Below are positions 34,244-46,463 of a DNA stretch of 64,000 nt, one piece after another. This stretch comes from Powellomyces hirtus. Its lineage: Eukaryota > Chytridiomycota > Chytridiomycetes > Spizellomycetales > Powellomycetaceae. The DNA lies in assembly GCA_025526995.1 (NCBI GenBank), contig JAHLKG010000015.1, forward strand, positions 124,001 to 188,000. Reading direction: 5' to 3'. How positions within the stretch are numbered: position 1 is the first letter of the stretch; every line of letters begins with the position of its first letter. The position numbers and the translations under genes were made by a program. The notes beneath the pieces were generated by a model. The model saw only the letters and a program-made list of their open reading frames with translations, was not told the origin of the DNA and did no database searches.

Positions 34244-36309
34244 TCAATGCGTGATCTCTGCCAGCAGAGCCGAGTCTGGGTTCAGCGCCTCAAACAGCTC
34301 GAAATCAAAGACGGTTTCTTTGAACCACGGGTAGTGCGCGTCCGAGTCGTCCGTGGCGGGGTTGGTGGTGGCCGGGTCGGTGGGTTTCATGAGCCGGCGG
34401 GCCATTTTGTCGATGGCGATGACGGAGAGGACTGTCTGGGAGCACGGAAATGAATCAATGAATGAATAAAATTGGGAGTTTTTTTTTTCCACTTTTTTTT
34501 TACTTACTTGGATATACCCATCGATCAAATCATCCACTCCAATGCCGAGCTGATTGAAATCCTTCCTATCCATCAGCAGCAAGCGCTGTGCTTCGGTAGT
34601 CCACTCATCGTCCTTTTTGACGCTCAGGTTTGTGCCGAGCATTTCCCAGGACGTGACGGCGGGGTCGTCGGTGAGATGGCGGAGGAGCTGTTTGCGGGCG
34701 CGGCGGGCGTAGCAGGCGACGGGTTTAAAGCCGGCCTGGTTGGCGGTGACCATCATGCGGAGGTCGGTGACGTAGATGTTGTTTTTCTTGTCGGGGATGG
34801 TGCCGACGTGGTAAAAGCGGCCGCCCGCGCCGCGGCGGGAGATGGACGACCAGGAGGCGTTTCCGACCAAGGACTGCACAATGAATTTGTCGTAGTAGTG
34901 CGGGGTGGCCATAAAGTCGTGCAGTTCGGTGGGGTTGGTGATGGTGTAGACGCCCTGGCCGGCGTTCGAGTAGGGCACTTTGATGACGGCGTGGCCGCCC
35001 ATCGAGTCGACCCAGAGCGGGATTTCGGATTTGGTGACGTTGCGGATGGTTTCGGGGACGCGGACCGCGAGGCCCGTGCCCTGCAGTTCCGAGTTGAGGA
35101 ACTCGTACGCGCGCGCAGCCATCATTTTGTTGCGCCCGCCGGCGAGACACGAGACGACGCTGTTGAGGACGATGGTTTTGGAGGTGAGCGGGAAGCGCGA
35201 CCACGGTTTTTGCGTCACGTAGCGGAAACAGGCGCGGATGGGGTGCCATGCTGGGCGAGAGAGGAGAGAGAGGGAGGGGGGTGTTAATGGTGGGGTGGGC
35301 CGGTTTTTAATGTTTTGGGCTGATGGTCGTGGTTTTTACCTTTGTCCGCGTCTCTGATCAACATGACTCCGTCGGCCCACTTGACGGGGGGGTCGGGGTC
35401 GTTGACGTAGTATTCGGCGAGCCAGACGCGTTCGCCGGTGGATTCGGCCATGACGGCTGCGTAGCCGGACGCCTCCATCATGTTTTTGTCGCAGACGACC
35501 GCGAGGTCGCCGAGGGATGGGTCGGCGGCGTGGATCATTTCTCTAAATGTGTGGTCAATGACGGCGCCGTAGCCGCCGTGCTCTTCGGGGTCGCTGAGGA
35601 GGGGCATTGATTTCTGGCCCGACGGACACGAATTGGTTTCGACAATGATCATTTGTCGTTGCCCGGACGCAGTGGTGACATTGAAGAGGTCTGATCCAGC
35701 CCACTGAAAGTATTTGGGGGTGTACGCGAGGAGTTCTTTGAGGGCGGCCATGGAGACTTGCGGGTTGAGGTGGGTGTAGCGGGCGATGATGCGTTCGTTG
35801 CCGAGGGCAAAGAAGCTGGCGACGAGCGGGTGGATGTTGGCGTTGAGGACGCGGGGGTAGAAATGGCGTTCGGGCTCGAATTCGCCCGCATGGATGGGAC
35901 GGGCGTCGAAGCCGGTTTTTTTCTTTTTGGGAGGGGGAGCGGTTGCTGCGTCGGGTGCTGCTGCTGTTGTTGTTCCGGTGGTTGATTCAACGGCGGTTGG
36001 GTCTGCGGCGGCGAGGCTGCTGGTGGTGGAGGTGGCGGAGAGAGGGGAGCCGTCTTTTCCGGATGGGGATTTCAGTTTATCTGGAGTAGGAGTCTCGTTG
36101 GTGTCATTGTCGTCGACCGCCGTGTCTGGACTCGTTGCGGTCGGCGACGGCTTTGACGACGGACGTAGCGCTTTTGCATCGATGGTAAGAGTCCCTGTGC
36201 CTCCTCCTCCTCCTCCTCCACCGCCTCCTCTGCGAGGCGGGTAGGTGTTGTGGTGGCTGGTGGTGTGGTCGAGGGTGGCGACGATGGAAGCGATCAGCGA
36301 TGCGTCCAT
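34244..36309 (-). CDS. Conserved uncharacterised protein, ATP-grasp-like
   Basis: Three exons, 36309-35340, 35250-34508, 34435-34244 (634 aa, in frame). The first ~170 residues are low complexity, with a ten-glycine run and Thr/Ser/Pro-rich segments ending PPPKKKK. The folded part starts [17 protein letters not shown] and contains [59 protein letters not shown] and [20 protein letters not shown]. The VETNSCPSG and [11 protein letters not shown] segments recall the nucleotide- and metal-binding parts of ATP-grasp ligases (Lys plus Gly-rich loop), so an ATP-dependent carboxylate-amine ligase activity is plausible, but I do not recognise a named family. Confidence 0.7.
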
Positions 36310-37154
36310 AGCGGGGGCGAGCGACGATAGCGGGGTGGTGGATGTTTTGATGAACGGGCGAGAGATAGGAATGAATGCAAAATGTATATTATAATAATTA
36401 TCAGCGCGGACCCAAGAAAGGATTTTGCTGTTGCGAAAGGGAAAAAGATACGATGGCAGGGGTTTTTTATGTATCGATATCGTCGATAAAATGGGAGGTG
36501 GGAAGGGATTGACACCCACTAAGGCATGTGGACATACAGCACATGCATGTGGTTGGATGGTTGGGTTGGGTGAGTTTGAGATAGTTATAGTTAGGGGGTG
36601 CATAAACGCACGGCTTGACTTGTGACGCCCTCCCCCCTCACAGTGGGGCCCAGGCCTCTCCTTCCTCTACGGGATGGATATGCTAACCTAACTACAACAC
36701 AACGCACCTACCCGTCCGTCCAGCCAAGCGTGACCAGGAAGAAAGGGGGCGAGCGGACGGGCGGGTGGAACGTGTTGTGATGCGCCAAGTGTGATAAGTG
36801 TCGCGTTGATTGCGCGTGACTCATCATACCAGCGACTCGGTTCCTCACACAAACAAGCCTTATTGTAGTATGCCCAACACGAACACGTGCCTGCGCGCCA
36901 AGGCCCTTGGATGAATGACATGCGATGGAACTATCGATACACAACTAGGCGCGGGGCGTTGTTTGTCTCAACCCCCTCCCTCCCTTTTGGAGTCTTCAAG
37001 CCGAAGCTGTCTTTCTCGTCGATTCCGGACTCCCTACGCCTCACTCTGCATGCCCCAAATGTCGCTCGTTGCCCACAGAGGGAGGATCTATGTCTGTCTG
37101 TCTGCTGCTCGAATATGGAGCGTCACAATAAAAGAATTAAAACAGTACAGCACG
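36310..37154. other. Intergenic, no protein gene seen
   Basis: 5' flank of the ATP-grasp-like gene and 3' flank of the tRNA. T-rich sequence on the minus strand just past the tRNA (about 37125-37140) fits a Pol III terminator. Short ORFs only. Confidence 0.5.
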
Positions 37155-37250
37155 TGCTCCGGGCGGGGTTTGAACCCGCGATCATTGCATGACTTGTATA
37201 CAAGGCTCGCTTATATAAGAACAATGCCTTAACCACTAGGCCACCGGAGG
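37155..37250 (-). tRNA. tRNA-Ile(UAU)-like, intron-containing
   Basis: Read on the minus strand: acceptor strand CCTCCGG pairs with CCGGAGC except for a C1-C72 mismatch; D arm GCCTAGTGGTTAAGGC (A box); anticodon loop CTTATA with TAT at positions 34-36; then a ~23-nt intron after position 37; T arm GCGGG-TTCAAAC-CCCGC (B box). The anticodon stem TTGTT/TGCAA has one mismatch at the loop end. Layout and loop closely resemble eukaryotic tRNA-Ile(UAU) genes, which usually carry an intron here. T-runs follow downstream. Two mismatches leave open a decayed copy. Confidence 0.65.
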
Positions 37251-37765
37251 TTTTACCAAACGGTGGCCGGTCTAGGATAAGACATATGCTGTTTGCACCC
37301 AGCCAACCGACTGCGCGCAAGAGATCGGGATGCATAACTAACGCGACCCCAAGAGATTCCTATGAGAGAGCTAATGCGATGAGTAAGCGAGCGTCCAGCA
37401 GCCCCGCAGCGATAAACGTCGTTAGCAAACCTTCCTTCAGTATGATCCATATATCGATATTCTCTTTCACCGCAATCGACTCAACCATGCTATGAATAGG
37501 ATGAATCTGAAGACACGTGACGCGTGGGTGAAGATGGAAGAGACTGGATATGGGATGTGACGTTTGGGGATGAGAGTGTGGTGGCACAGTCAGCGGATGC
37601 GCTCCCTTCAACGAAATGACTGACTGCCATCATCCATTCCTGTTACGGTATTCCCATCGGATTCGTTCGTTGATGGACTACGGTAGACTGACCGACCTGC
37701 TTTTTTATTCCCTCCATACGATTCCCCATTACATACATACACTGACTGACTGACTGACAACAGGC
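37251..37765. other. Intergenic upstream of TPS2
   Basis: No gene seen. GACT tandem repeats (about 37741-37758) end in ACAACAG just before the TPS2 ATG, which could be a 5'-UTR intron acceptor. Confidence 0.4.
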
Positions 37766-40700
37766 ATGCCTCCTCCCACCCCCGCCGCCCCACAACTACC
37801 TCGCTCGCAAAAGAGTCCATCAACTGCAACAACAACAGCAACAACACCATCAACCACTCCTCCCGCTCCCACCAGCCGCGTCATTGTCGTCACCCACCAT
37901 CTCCCCTGGACCGCCTCCACTACCGTCCCTGTAAAGTCCGCCCTCCGGCCCACCGCCGCTCGCCCGGAAACACTCGGTAAACTCGTTCCCAACAACTCCT
38001 CCTCCTCCTCCTCCTCGTCGTCTCCCGCGCACCTACCAGCCAAGCCTGGTGACCAGAATGGCCTTTGCAAAGGAGCCCCAGGTGACGACGCGCGTCCAGG
38101 AGGCGCTTGGAAGTTCCAGGAGCGACGAGGCCACTCTGCCATCTACGCTGGAATCAACTCGCTAAAGTCGCACGAGGTCACCCACCTCGGCTGGACCGGT
38201 GCCGTATACGACAACGACTGCTACCCACTCGACGCCGCCGCTTTCACACCCCAACTCCAAGAATCCCTCACCAAGGAGTTGTGGGAGGCCAAACAGTGTA
38301 TTCCCGTGTTCCTTGACGAGAAAAAGGCTGCAGGTCACTACGAAGGCTACTGCAAGACGGGTACGTTACCAATGGGCGCGTCTGCCCTGCTGCGCTGCCT
38401 CTGTTAATGACTAGGGGCTTTCGCAGATCTCTGGCCCTTGTTCCACTATATCCTGTGGGACGCTGCGCTGGACGCGAATCCGCACAACAGCAGAGCCTGG
38501 GATGACTACCAAGCAGTCAACCAAGGCTTTGCCGATGCTGTCATCAAGGCTTACCGCCCTGGTGACGTTAGTAAGTACAACCCAGAGCCTATCTCTACCC
38601 ATCTCCCATCTCTTGGCCGGTCCGGTCCCGTCCCAAACAATCAGCTCATTTTTTGCACCACCCCTCTCTAGTCTGGATTCATGACTACCATTTGCTGCTC
38701 GTACCATCCATGCTTCGGGCAGCTCTACCCGATGCCACCATCGGCTTCTTCCTGCACACTCCCTTCCCGAGCTCCGAGCTCTTCCGCTGTCTCCCTAGTA
38801 AGATGAGAAAATCCCGTTTCTAAGGCCGTGCAGGGAACCCATCCACTAACCTCAGTATGTAGGGCGGAAAGAGATTCTCCAAGGAGTTCTCGGCTCGAGT
38901 ATGATTGGGTTCCAAACCTACTCGTACGCCAGACACTTTCTCAGCAGTTGCACGAGGGTGCTGGGACTCGAATCCACACCCAAGGGAGTTGATTTTGGAG
39001 GATCCTTGGTGTCCATCCACATCTTCCCGATCGGCATCGATCCGCAACAGTTGCAGCAGCGCAGGTATAAACATTGCGAGATACTGAGGGACGCAAAGGT
39101 TCTTCTTGCCCCATTGGGACTAATGAGCAACATAACAGGAAGCAGCAGACTGTTTTGGACAAGATGACAGCCATTCGGGAAATCTATGCCGGAAAGAAGA
39201 TCATCATTGGGCGAGACAAGCTTGATCACGTCAAAGGTGTCCAGCACAAGTTGAATGCGTTTCAGAAGTTTTTGACACTGTACCCTGAATGGCAAAACAA
39301 GGTACTTATGGAGGAACTTGCAGGAACCTCATTGTCATGCCTGCATGGACTTACACAGTATCCATCATCCCCCAGGTGGTGCTGATTCAAGTCACCTCCC
39401 CACCCGAGCGAGAGTCTCCCAAGCTCGAATCCAAGGTGTCTGAACTGGTGTCTCGCATCAATGGAAGCTTTGGCAGCCTCGAGTATGCTCCGGTGCATCA
39501 CTACCACCAACATCTTGACCAGGATGACTACTATGCTCTGTTGAGCATCGCCGATCTGGGACTCATCACTGCTGAGCGAGACGGCATGAACACCACGTCC
39601 CACGAGTTTGTGGTTTGCCAGCAAGAGAAACGCAGCTCGCTGATCCTGAGTGAATTCACGGGCACCGCCGGATCGCTCAGCGCTGCTGCGTTAGTAAATC
39701 CCTGGGATTACCAAGGTGTCGCCATCGCTATTAACGAAGGCCTGACCCTGTCGAAAGAAGAAAAGGCCATCAAACACCAACAAATGTTTGACCACGTTAC
39801 CAGCTACACTGCTGCTTTTTGGGCAGAATCATTCGTTAAGGAGCTGCGAATTGCGTCGCAGTTGCCAGCGGCCACCAGCACGACCCCGCTGCTGGACCCG
39901 CCTCTTGTGCTCGAGAGATACACCAAAGCGAAGAAGCGCTTGTTGATGTTTGACTACGACGGAACGTTGACCGCGATCCGAAAGACTCCCGGTGCTGCCG
40001 TTCCGCCACCGGAAATGCTGGTCGCTATGCAGACCCTGGTCAACGACCCAAAGAATGTTGTCTTTATCATTTCTGGTCGTGACGAGGCTTGCTTGGATGA
40101 ATGGCTTGGCCAAGTGAAAGGACTGGGATTGAGGTATGTTTGCACCGAATGCGACCCTCTTGTGCATTCGCATTCCCTAACACGTGTGTTTGTGTGTACA
40201 GCGCAGAACACGGTTGCTTCATGAAGTACCCGGTGGCCGGACCAGGACCGGGAACGTGGGTCAATTTGTCGGAAGACATTGACTTTTCTTGGAAGAACGA
40301 AGTCACGGAAATTTTCAACTACTACACTGAACGCACGCAAGGGTCGTTTGTGGAGCACAAGCGATGCTCCATCACATGGCATTACCGTCTGGCTGACCCG
40401 GAATATGGGTGCGTTTCGACATCAGCAGCCGCGCTCAAATTGCCCCAGATTTTCCCAAAACACTTTTTTTATTCTTCCATATTTTCACAGCAACTTTCAA
40501 GCAAACGAGTGCCACAATCACTTGGAAAACGCCGTACTGTCGAAGCTGCCCATTGAGATCCTGATCGGAAAGAAGAATCTCGAGGTAAGGAATCACCAAA
40601 CACTCATCACATAACCTTTTTCCTAACCCACGCATCACTCTCCTCCCCCGGCGCAGGTCCGCCCCATTGCCATCAACAAGGGCGAAATCGTCAAACGCCT

Positions 40701-40923
40701 CATCTCGCAAAACCCGGACGCCGATTTCCTCTTTTGCGCGGGCGACGACCGCACCGACGAAGACATGTTCAAACAGGTCCGCAAAACCGAACTCCCCGAC
40801 ACGGTCCAGCATAACGTCACGATCGGATCCGCGGCGAAAAAGACTCATGCCCAGTGGCACGTCCCCTCGCCTGAAGATATCGTCAAGCTGTTGGTGGAAC
40901 TCGCCAAAGTGCCCCAGATATAA
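37766..40923 (+). CDS. TPS2: Trehalose-6-phosphate phosphatase, Tps2-like (GT20 + HAD)
   Basis: Makes trehalose by dephosphorylating trehalose-6-phosphate. Nine exons close in frame: 37766-38360, 38427-38570, 38672-38797, 38863-39064, 39139-39301, 39376-40133, 40202-40408, 40491-40584, 40657-40923 (851 aa). The N-terminal GT20 domain has [50 protein letters not shown] and [12 protein letters not shown]. The C-terminal HAD phosphatase has FDYDGTL (Asp603/Asp605), IISGRDE and [12 protein letters not shown]. The glucose-phosphate-binding N-terminal loop of active synthases is not evident and the synthase 'SKE' motif reads SHE, so the GT20 half is probably structural, as in yeast Tps2. An unstructured Pro/Ser/Thr-rich region (about 1-110) surrounds the first strand. 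Confidence 0.93.
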
Positions 40924-41387
40924 ACATCCCAAAAACAAAAAAAAAGGCACAGAGGTCGTTATCAGACATCATCCATCAACCCCGCCGCCGCTGCCTTCAT
41001 ATCTAAAAGACAAGACATGGATATATCGGACCCGACTCGAAGGGTCATGTAGCATAATTACTCTATATATGTAGAGAGACTCGTCCCCACCGACCCACCC
41101 CCCCCCCCCCCCCCCACCCGCGTTGTACTTAGATTTAAAAAAAAACCGTGATTTATATCTTAACCTATCAAAGCGGAAATCGGACGACCCCCAAAACGGA
41201 TGGAATGTTGTGTTGAGGCCCCCGGTTTTGCAGCTTTTTTTGTCTCGAATGAATCAATCAAGCGAGAGTCTGGTAGGTTGGCTGATTGAGTACTACGACA
41301 TGGCCTTGCGCGCTGTTTCTAATAAAAAAAAAAAAGAAAAACAAACAACACCAAACATGAGCACCGAGAGAGATTAGATACGCTCTC
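40924..41387. other. Convergent 3' flanks with poly-C tract
   Basis: Between TPS2 and the carrier gene. Contains a C homopolymer at 41098-41116 and A-rich runs near 41138 and 41323-41345. No gene seen. Confidence 0.6.
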
Positions 41388-41562
41388 TCACACGACGCAC
41401 ACAAACGGCAACGCAAACGCAAACCCACCGTACGCGACGAACGTGGCTGCGTTCGCGGGGAACGCGCGTAGCATAGTGGGAGCAAAGCCGCGGAAAAAAC
41501 CCTTGACGCCGGTGTCGCGCAGGATTGCTTTGGCGTAGGTGAGGGTCGACGCCGACGCCGAC

Positions 41563-41601
<39 letters not shown>

Positions 41602-43360
41602 AATGATGGGCGCGGGTCGCTCTGGATGCTGAGCAACAGGAGGATGAGATATTAGGATATTAGGTAGTGCGGGTGTTGGGCGCCCGCCGTAGATAGATGA
41701 TGCGCGGTTGGAAAACGAAAACGAAAACGACCCACACCCACACGGCCATACCGAGATTTAATCACGTCTTCTACAAAACCAAGCGTCCATATATATATAT
41801 ATATATATCAGTTCAAGGTGGGACATGGAATAAAAGACATCACACTCTACACTACACACTTACGTGGATAACACGGCAACCACGCCGCAATCCCCGCCAC
41901 GCCCCCCGCCACAACGAGGTGCGCGGCGCTGGGCGGTGCGGTGGGCGACAAGGCTTTTTTCGTGGCTTCGTAGACGCCTGTGTGAGAGGGGAGAGAGAAG
42001 CGTGAGTGAGAGAGCGAGCGGGGAGCGGGGGCATGTTGATTTGGGTTTGGGTACTTTTTTTGCTACCGTACCGAAATAGGCGGCAAAGGAAGGCAGGTCG
42101 CGAAGGAGGGTGATTCCGATGCCGCGGTAGAGTCCGCGCAGGCCGTTGTGGCGGATGAGGTGGAGGGTGCAGTTGAGGACGCCCGTGTACTGAGAGAAAG
42201 AAAAAGAAAAAGAAAAAAAACGGGGCGTGGAGAAGGGGGTAGTGTCAGTGTTTAGTGTCAGTGTTCAGTTCTCGCCTGTTGGCATTTTTACCTTCTTTTC
42301 ACCCGCGGCGGACGTATACTGCGTCTGCAGTTTGACTTTGACGAGTTCGACGGGACAGTTCAGCCTACCAGTCCATATATGAGCCATATCACACATCAGC
42401 GCGGAGCACGGAAGCGATATGTGTAGTGCTGTTGGGACGGGCTCTGCTGACTCGAACACTTACCACGCAATGACGAGGCCGGATAAACCGCCGGCGGCAG
42501 TGTGTTGGGCTGTGATTTGGAATTTGTACATTACATGGAAAGCGTCGCAGTGAGTCTGGGGGCGGTGTAGTGAATGGCACACCTTTGAGATGTGAATTTT
42601 TTCACGCTACTCACCGATGGAAAGGTCCGAATCGGCCCGTCCGCCCCCAATCAAACTCCTGAACTGTCCGTTTGCCGTAAACAGGACGGCATTACTGGAG
42701 AAAAAAAAAACAAAAAACAAAAAACCGAAAAAAAAAATAAAAAAATGGAGAAGAATTACACTCCATTCCGCTTTCCGCTCCCCACTTTCTCTCTCTCTCT
42801 CTCTCCCATCCGTACCACACCCCAACCCCGACCAACGGCGACGCGACGCCCTTGTACAGCGCCGCGGCGCCCTCGTCGCGCACCGTCGTTTTGAGACACT
42901 CGAGTGCGCTCGCGTAGTGGGGTTGCGTCTGCAGGCGGACTTTCTGTTGTGAAGAATGTGGAGGTGGGGGTGAGTCTATACCAATAGTATGCGAACAACC
43001 CCACTGAGTACTATACTATTACGCGTTACGACAGCGTACTCACGATGGTGTCAAAGGGGTGGCCGACGACTGCGGGAGTGGGTGGGTGAGATGGGGGGCG
43101 TTGGAACTGAGCACGACCCACCTCGACACTACAGTACCTACTTGTGCCCATCCGCCAACAGTGCCAGATATCAGATCTGCGCGAAAAACGACAAGGATAA
43201 AATAGTCCGTTACTATATGTTCAAGGCCCCACGCGCGCACTGCTCCGATCTACACTACACTACACTAACACTACACTATCTGCGTACTGGTACCTTTGAC
43301 GGTACTATTGCTATGGGTCGCTGACGCCGGCGCTGCGGCGGCGGTGGTGGTGTTCACCAT
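41388..43360 (-). CDS. Mitochondrial carrier (SLC25), carnitine/ornithine-carrier-like
   Basis: Inner-membrane solute exchanger. Eleven exons close in frame: 43360-43294, 43176-43138, 43069-43044, 42943-42816, 42694-42615, 42509-42464, 42364-42292, 42189-42072, 41977-41864, 41770-41752, 41628-41388 (316 aa), including 19-nt and 26-nt microexons. Three repeats carry the signatures [20 protein letters not shown] and [23 protein letters not shown] and [13 protein letters not shown] resemble the carnitine/acylcarnitine and Ort1-type basic amino acid carriers; the substrate is inferred. A run of about 14 serines from a microsatellite is inserted after the third signature, in a matrix loop. No cleavable presequence, as usual. 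Confidence 0.9.
41562..41600. repeat. GAT (TCA) triplet repeat coding polyserine in carrier
   Basis: About 13 perfect triplets; on the minus coding strand they read TCA (Ser) in the last exon of the carrier gene. Confidence 0.9.
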
Positions 43361-44245
43361 TTGTTAAGTTCCTATTTTGCTCGTTTTTGTGGGGGGTGGG
43401 CGGAGTTTGAATTTTTTTTTGAGAACGAATTTACTGCCAGGTGAAAGCCTCCCCGATCAATTCAGTTGGAACGATCGCGTTGATTACGAAGGTACGCTTA
43501 GCCAAGCATGTGTGAGAGATCCAGGCGACATCCGAGTTTCAGGCGCGCTGGGAGGATTGCCATTGTGCCTGATATGAGCGGAGGGCACAATTCCGTCTAT
43601 CCGTTGAAGTTCACATCTACAGAATTCAATATTATCGTTTTATCTTTTATGTAGATTCTTTCACTATACGGATTTTATACTATTATCTGTTGTATTTGTT
43701 CTTGCGTGCAACACTTGGATTACAAAAATTTGTACTGTTATGAATTATCCTAAGCTGGCTTACCTATCACTAGACTTCTACGTGACGACTGCAGTATTAG
43801 ACCATCTTTTTGTTATGTAAGAATTGGGCCAATGTCTGCAATGGAAATTTACTTTGGTTTAGGGATTCATAGACCCTACTTCTGGTTTTGATAATAGCCG
43901 CTAACTTGATGTATTCTGTGCAATGATACTCTATCGTGGCATGCACGATTTGCACTAGGTAACCTGATGGGTGATACGTAGGTGAATAACATTCCGTCCA
44001 ACCTCGCGGACATGGCTGTGTGCGTGTAGTAAAATGGGGTTGTCAGAAAGGACGTGTCATCGTACAAACCTGACGCGTCCTGGTCGCGTGTGGGTCTTTT
44101 GGAGGTGTGCTGATTTTCCAGACGCTCAGTTACGGTCGTTGCTTAAAGCGGGAGACCCATCTTCCCCACGCTCCGTCGTTATCGTTATCGTTATACTCCC
44201 CGTTCCCCACATACACACCTACCCAGGAAATTGGAACGCAAAAAC
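43361..44245. other. AT-rich divergent intergenic region
   Basis: Holds the 5' flanks of the carrier (minus) and dehydrogenase (plus). 43600-43960 is clearly more AT-rich than its surroundings. TTATCG tandem copies at about 44178-44195. No gene seen. Confidence 0.5.
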
Positions 44246-46174
44246 ATGACTGTCGCAACGCAAGAAGAGAACATTGCGCTTATCCTGAAGGAGGCGAACA
44301 ACTTGCAATTGGTATGCAACCACGAAAACAATAGATGCGTCGCGGTTTGGGAAATGGAAATGGATGTTGGGTGGATGAGAAGACTGACTATACTATATTA
44401 TACTATACTATACTATATTGTTTTTGACGCGTGAATAGGAATCGATCCCAGTTGAGGAGCCGAGAGCGGATGGTTTGTATCGTGGCGCGCGGGTCGGAAG
44501 CAGTGGGTAGATTTTTTTTTCTTCATGCTGACGGATGTGGCTTGGTTGCAGAGGTGCAGATTCGGATGAAATACGTCGGTGAGTTTGGGTTTCAGCACGC
44601 TACACACTACGTTCATTGTGTTCTTTTACTAATTCACGACGTTGTTGTCTAGGCATTTGTGGATCAGGTTCGGTTCTGCTGACTTTTTGCTCGCCCACGA
44701 AATGGGGGGGGGGGGGGGGAGGGGAGTCTATGACACGCTCTCGGAGCGCTAACGCGAATAAAACTTGCGTAGACGTTCACTACTGGGTCGCTGGTCGCAT
44801 TGGTACGATGGTCCCAGCTCAGCTTTTGCATGAAGGAAAGAAATGAATCTTTTGTAAACTGACACCCTTTGCTTTTTTTTCTTTTTGGCAGGCGACTTTG
44901 TGCTAAAGGCACCCATGATCCTCGGCCACGAAGGCAGCGGCGTTGTGCATAAGCTTGGCGCCAACGTTACGCATCTCAAAGTCGGCGACCGGGTAGCCAT
45001 CGAGCCGGGCAAGCCGTGCCGTCACTGCAGCAGCTGCTCGACCGGTACAGTAACGCCAAAGAATCACACACTGCCTTGCATTCCCGCGTCTGAATGCATT
45101 TCTCCTTGTACCCCCCCCCCCCCCCGGCCATACGTAGGAACCTACAACCTCTGCAAAGACATGGAATTCTGCGCAACGCCTCCCGTGGACGGCAACCTGC
45201 GCACCTTCTACAACCACCCCGCCTCGCTCTGCTTCCCGCTGCCCGACACGGTGTCCCTGGAAGAAGGCGCGTTCGTAGAACCCTTGGCAGTCGGCGTCCA
45301 TGCGTGCATGCGCGCAGGGATCCTCCCCGGCGATGATGTGCTGATCCTCGGTGCGGGTCCCATTGGGTGTGTCACGGCCCTGGCCGCTAGAGCGATGGGC
45401 GCGAACCGGATTGTCGTGACGGGTAAGAAAAAGCGTGACATGAAACGTGAAATATGATGCATACGTGTTTTTCTTTTTTTGGGGGTGAATGGGAACTCTC
45501 GCCCACCACGAATGACTCACTCGCGGCTCCCCCAGACGTCACTGCATCCCGCCTGGACTTTATCAAGGGCCTCGTGAACGCCCACACCATCAACGTCATG
45601 AAAAAGGACCCCTCCGCCATCGTTGCGGAAATCGAGACCCTGCTCGGCGGCGGCCTCCCACGCATCTCGGTCGAATGCTCGGGCCAGGAAAGCAGCATGC
45701 GCACAGCCGTATTTGTATGTGACGCGCCTGTCGAGATTCAGAGAAAATGACCCCCTTCTGATGCGGTGTTGCAATTTTTTTTATTTCTATTTGTTGTTTC
45801 CCCCCAAACGTAGGGCACGCAGGCTGGAGGCACCATTGTGGCCGTCGGCATGGGCAAAGATGACGTGTCGATCCCCATCGGTAAAACCCCCATCTTGTGG
45901 TCGTTTCACCCCTAAAACCACTTACGATTTCTTCCCTTCCCCCCCCCCCCCCCCGCCGCGCCCAAAAGTCCATCTCGGTGTGCGCGAACTCAGCATCCGC
46001 GGCGTGTTCCGCTACGCCAACGCCTACCCGCGCGCCATCTCCCTTCTCGCGTCCGGGGCCGTCAAGGTCCAGTCCATGATTACGCACCGGTTTGCGATCA
46101 AGGATGCGATTGACGCCTTCAAGCTCGTAAAGTCGGGTGCAGAGGGGGTTATCAAGGTGCTCATTGAAGTTTGA
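44246..46174 (+). CDS. Sorbitol/xylitol-type zinc alcohol dehydrogenase (MDR)
   Basis: NAD-dependent polyol dehydrogenase of the sorbitol/L-arabinitol/xylitol branch. Ten exons close in frame: 44246-44311, 44439-44472, 44552-44578, 44653-44667, 44773-44802, 44892-45044, 45138-45422, 45536-45714, 45814-45880, 45969-46174 (353 aa); exon 4 is only 15 nt. Catalytic zinc region VGICGSDVHYW (assembled over exons 3-5) and GHEGSG. The structural zinc loop has four cysteines (CRHCSSC then C after TYNL). Cofactor fold GAGPIGCV. Substrate among polyols cannot be fixed by eye. Introns after exons 4, 6 and 9 carry long G or C homopolymers, and the last intron ends in CCAAAAG. Confidence 0.93.
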
Positions 46175-46201
46175 AAAATCAGGCCCCCCCCCCCCCCCCC
46201 C
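44704..46201 (+). repeat. Four G/C homopolymer tracts (G16, C15, C16, C18)
   Basis: 44704-44719 (G), 45111-45125 (C), 45939-45954 (C) and 46184-46201 (C). Three are inside introns of the polyol dehydrogenase gene and the fourth lies just past its stop codon. Confidence 0.9.
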
Positions 46202-46463
46202 GCCGCCGCGCAAGCAAGATGGTGTGACAGATATACATACATACAAGTATCTCACACTCACGTATACATGTATGTAGCGCAATTTGCTCTAGCTAGTGTA
46301 TTTTGTCTTTTAGAATGTGTCATCATAGTTCTTTCATGTTACCACTGTATATGACTGCAATTGTCAGACTAGCAATGGTTCGATGAAATGAAAAGAGTTT
46401 TTGTCTCATGATGTCTTGTCTGAATGCGGATTAGGGGCGGCAGGGCTGTAAGCTGAGTGGGAA

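Noticed and set aside
34472..35287. 271-codon plus-strand ORF over the ATP-grasp-like gene
   Set aside because: Antisense shadow; Gly/Val/Asp-biased with no family; the minus frame has spliced, conserved motifs.
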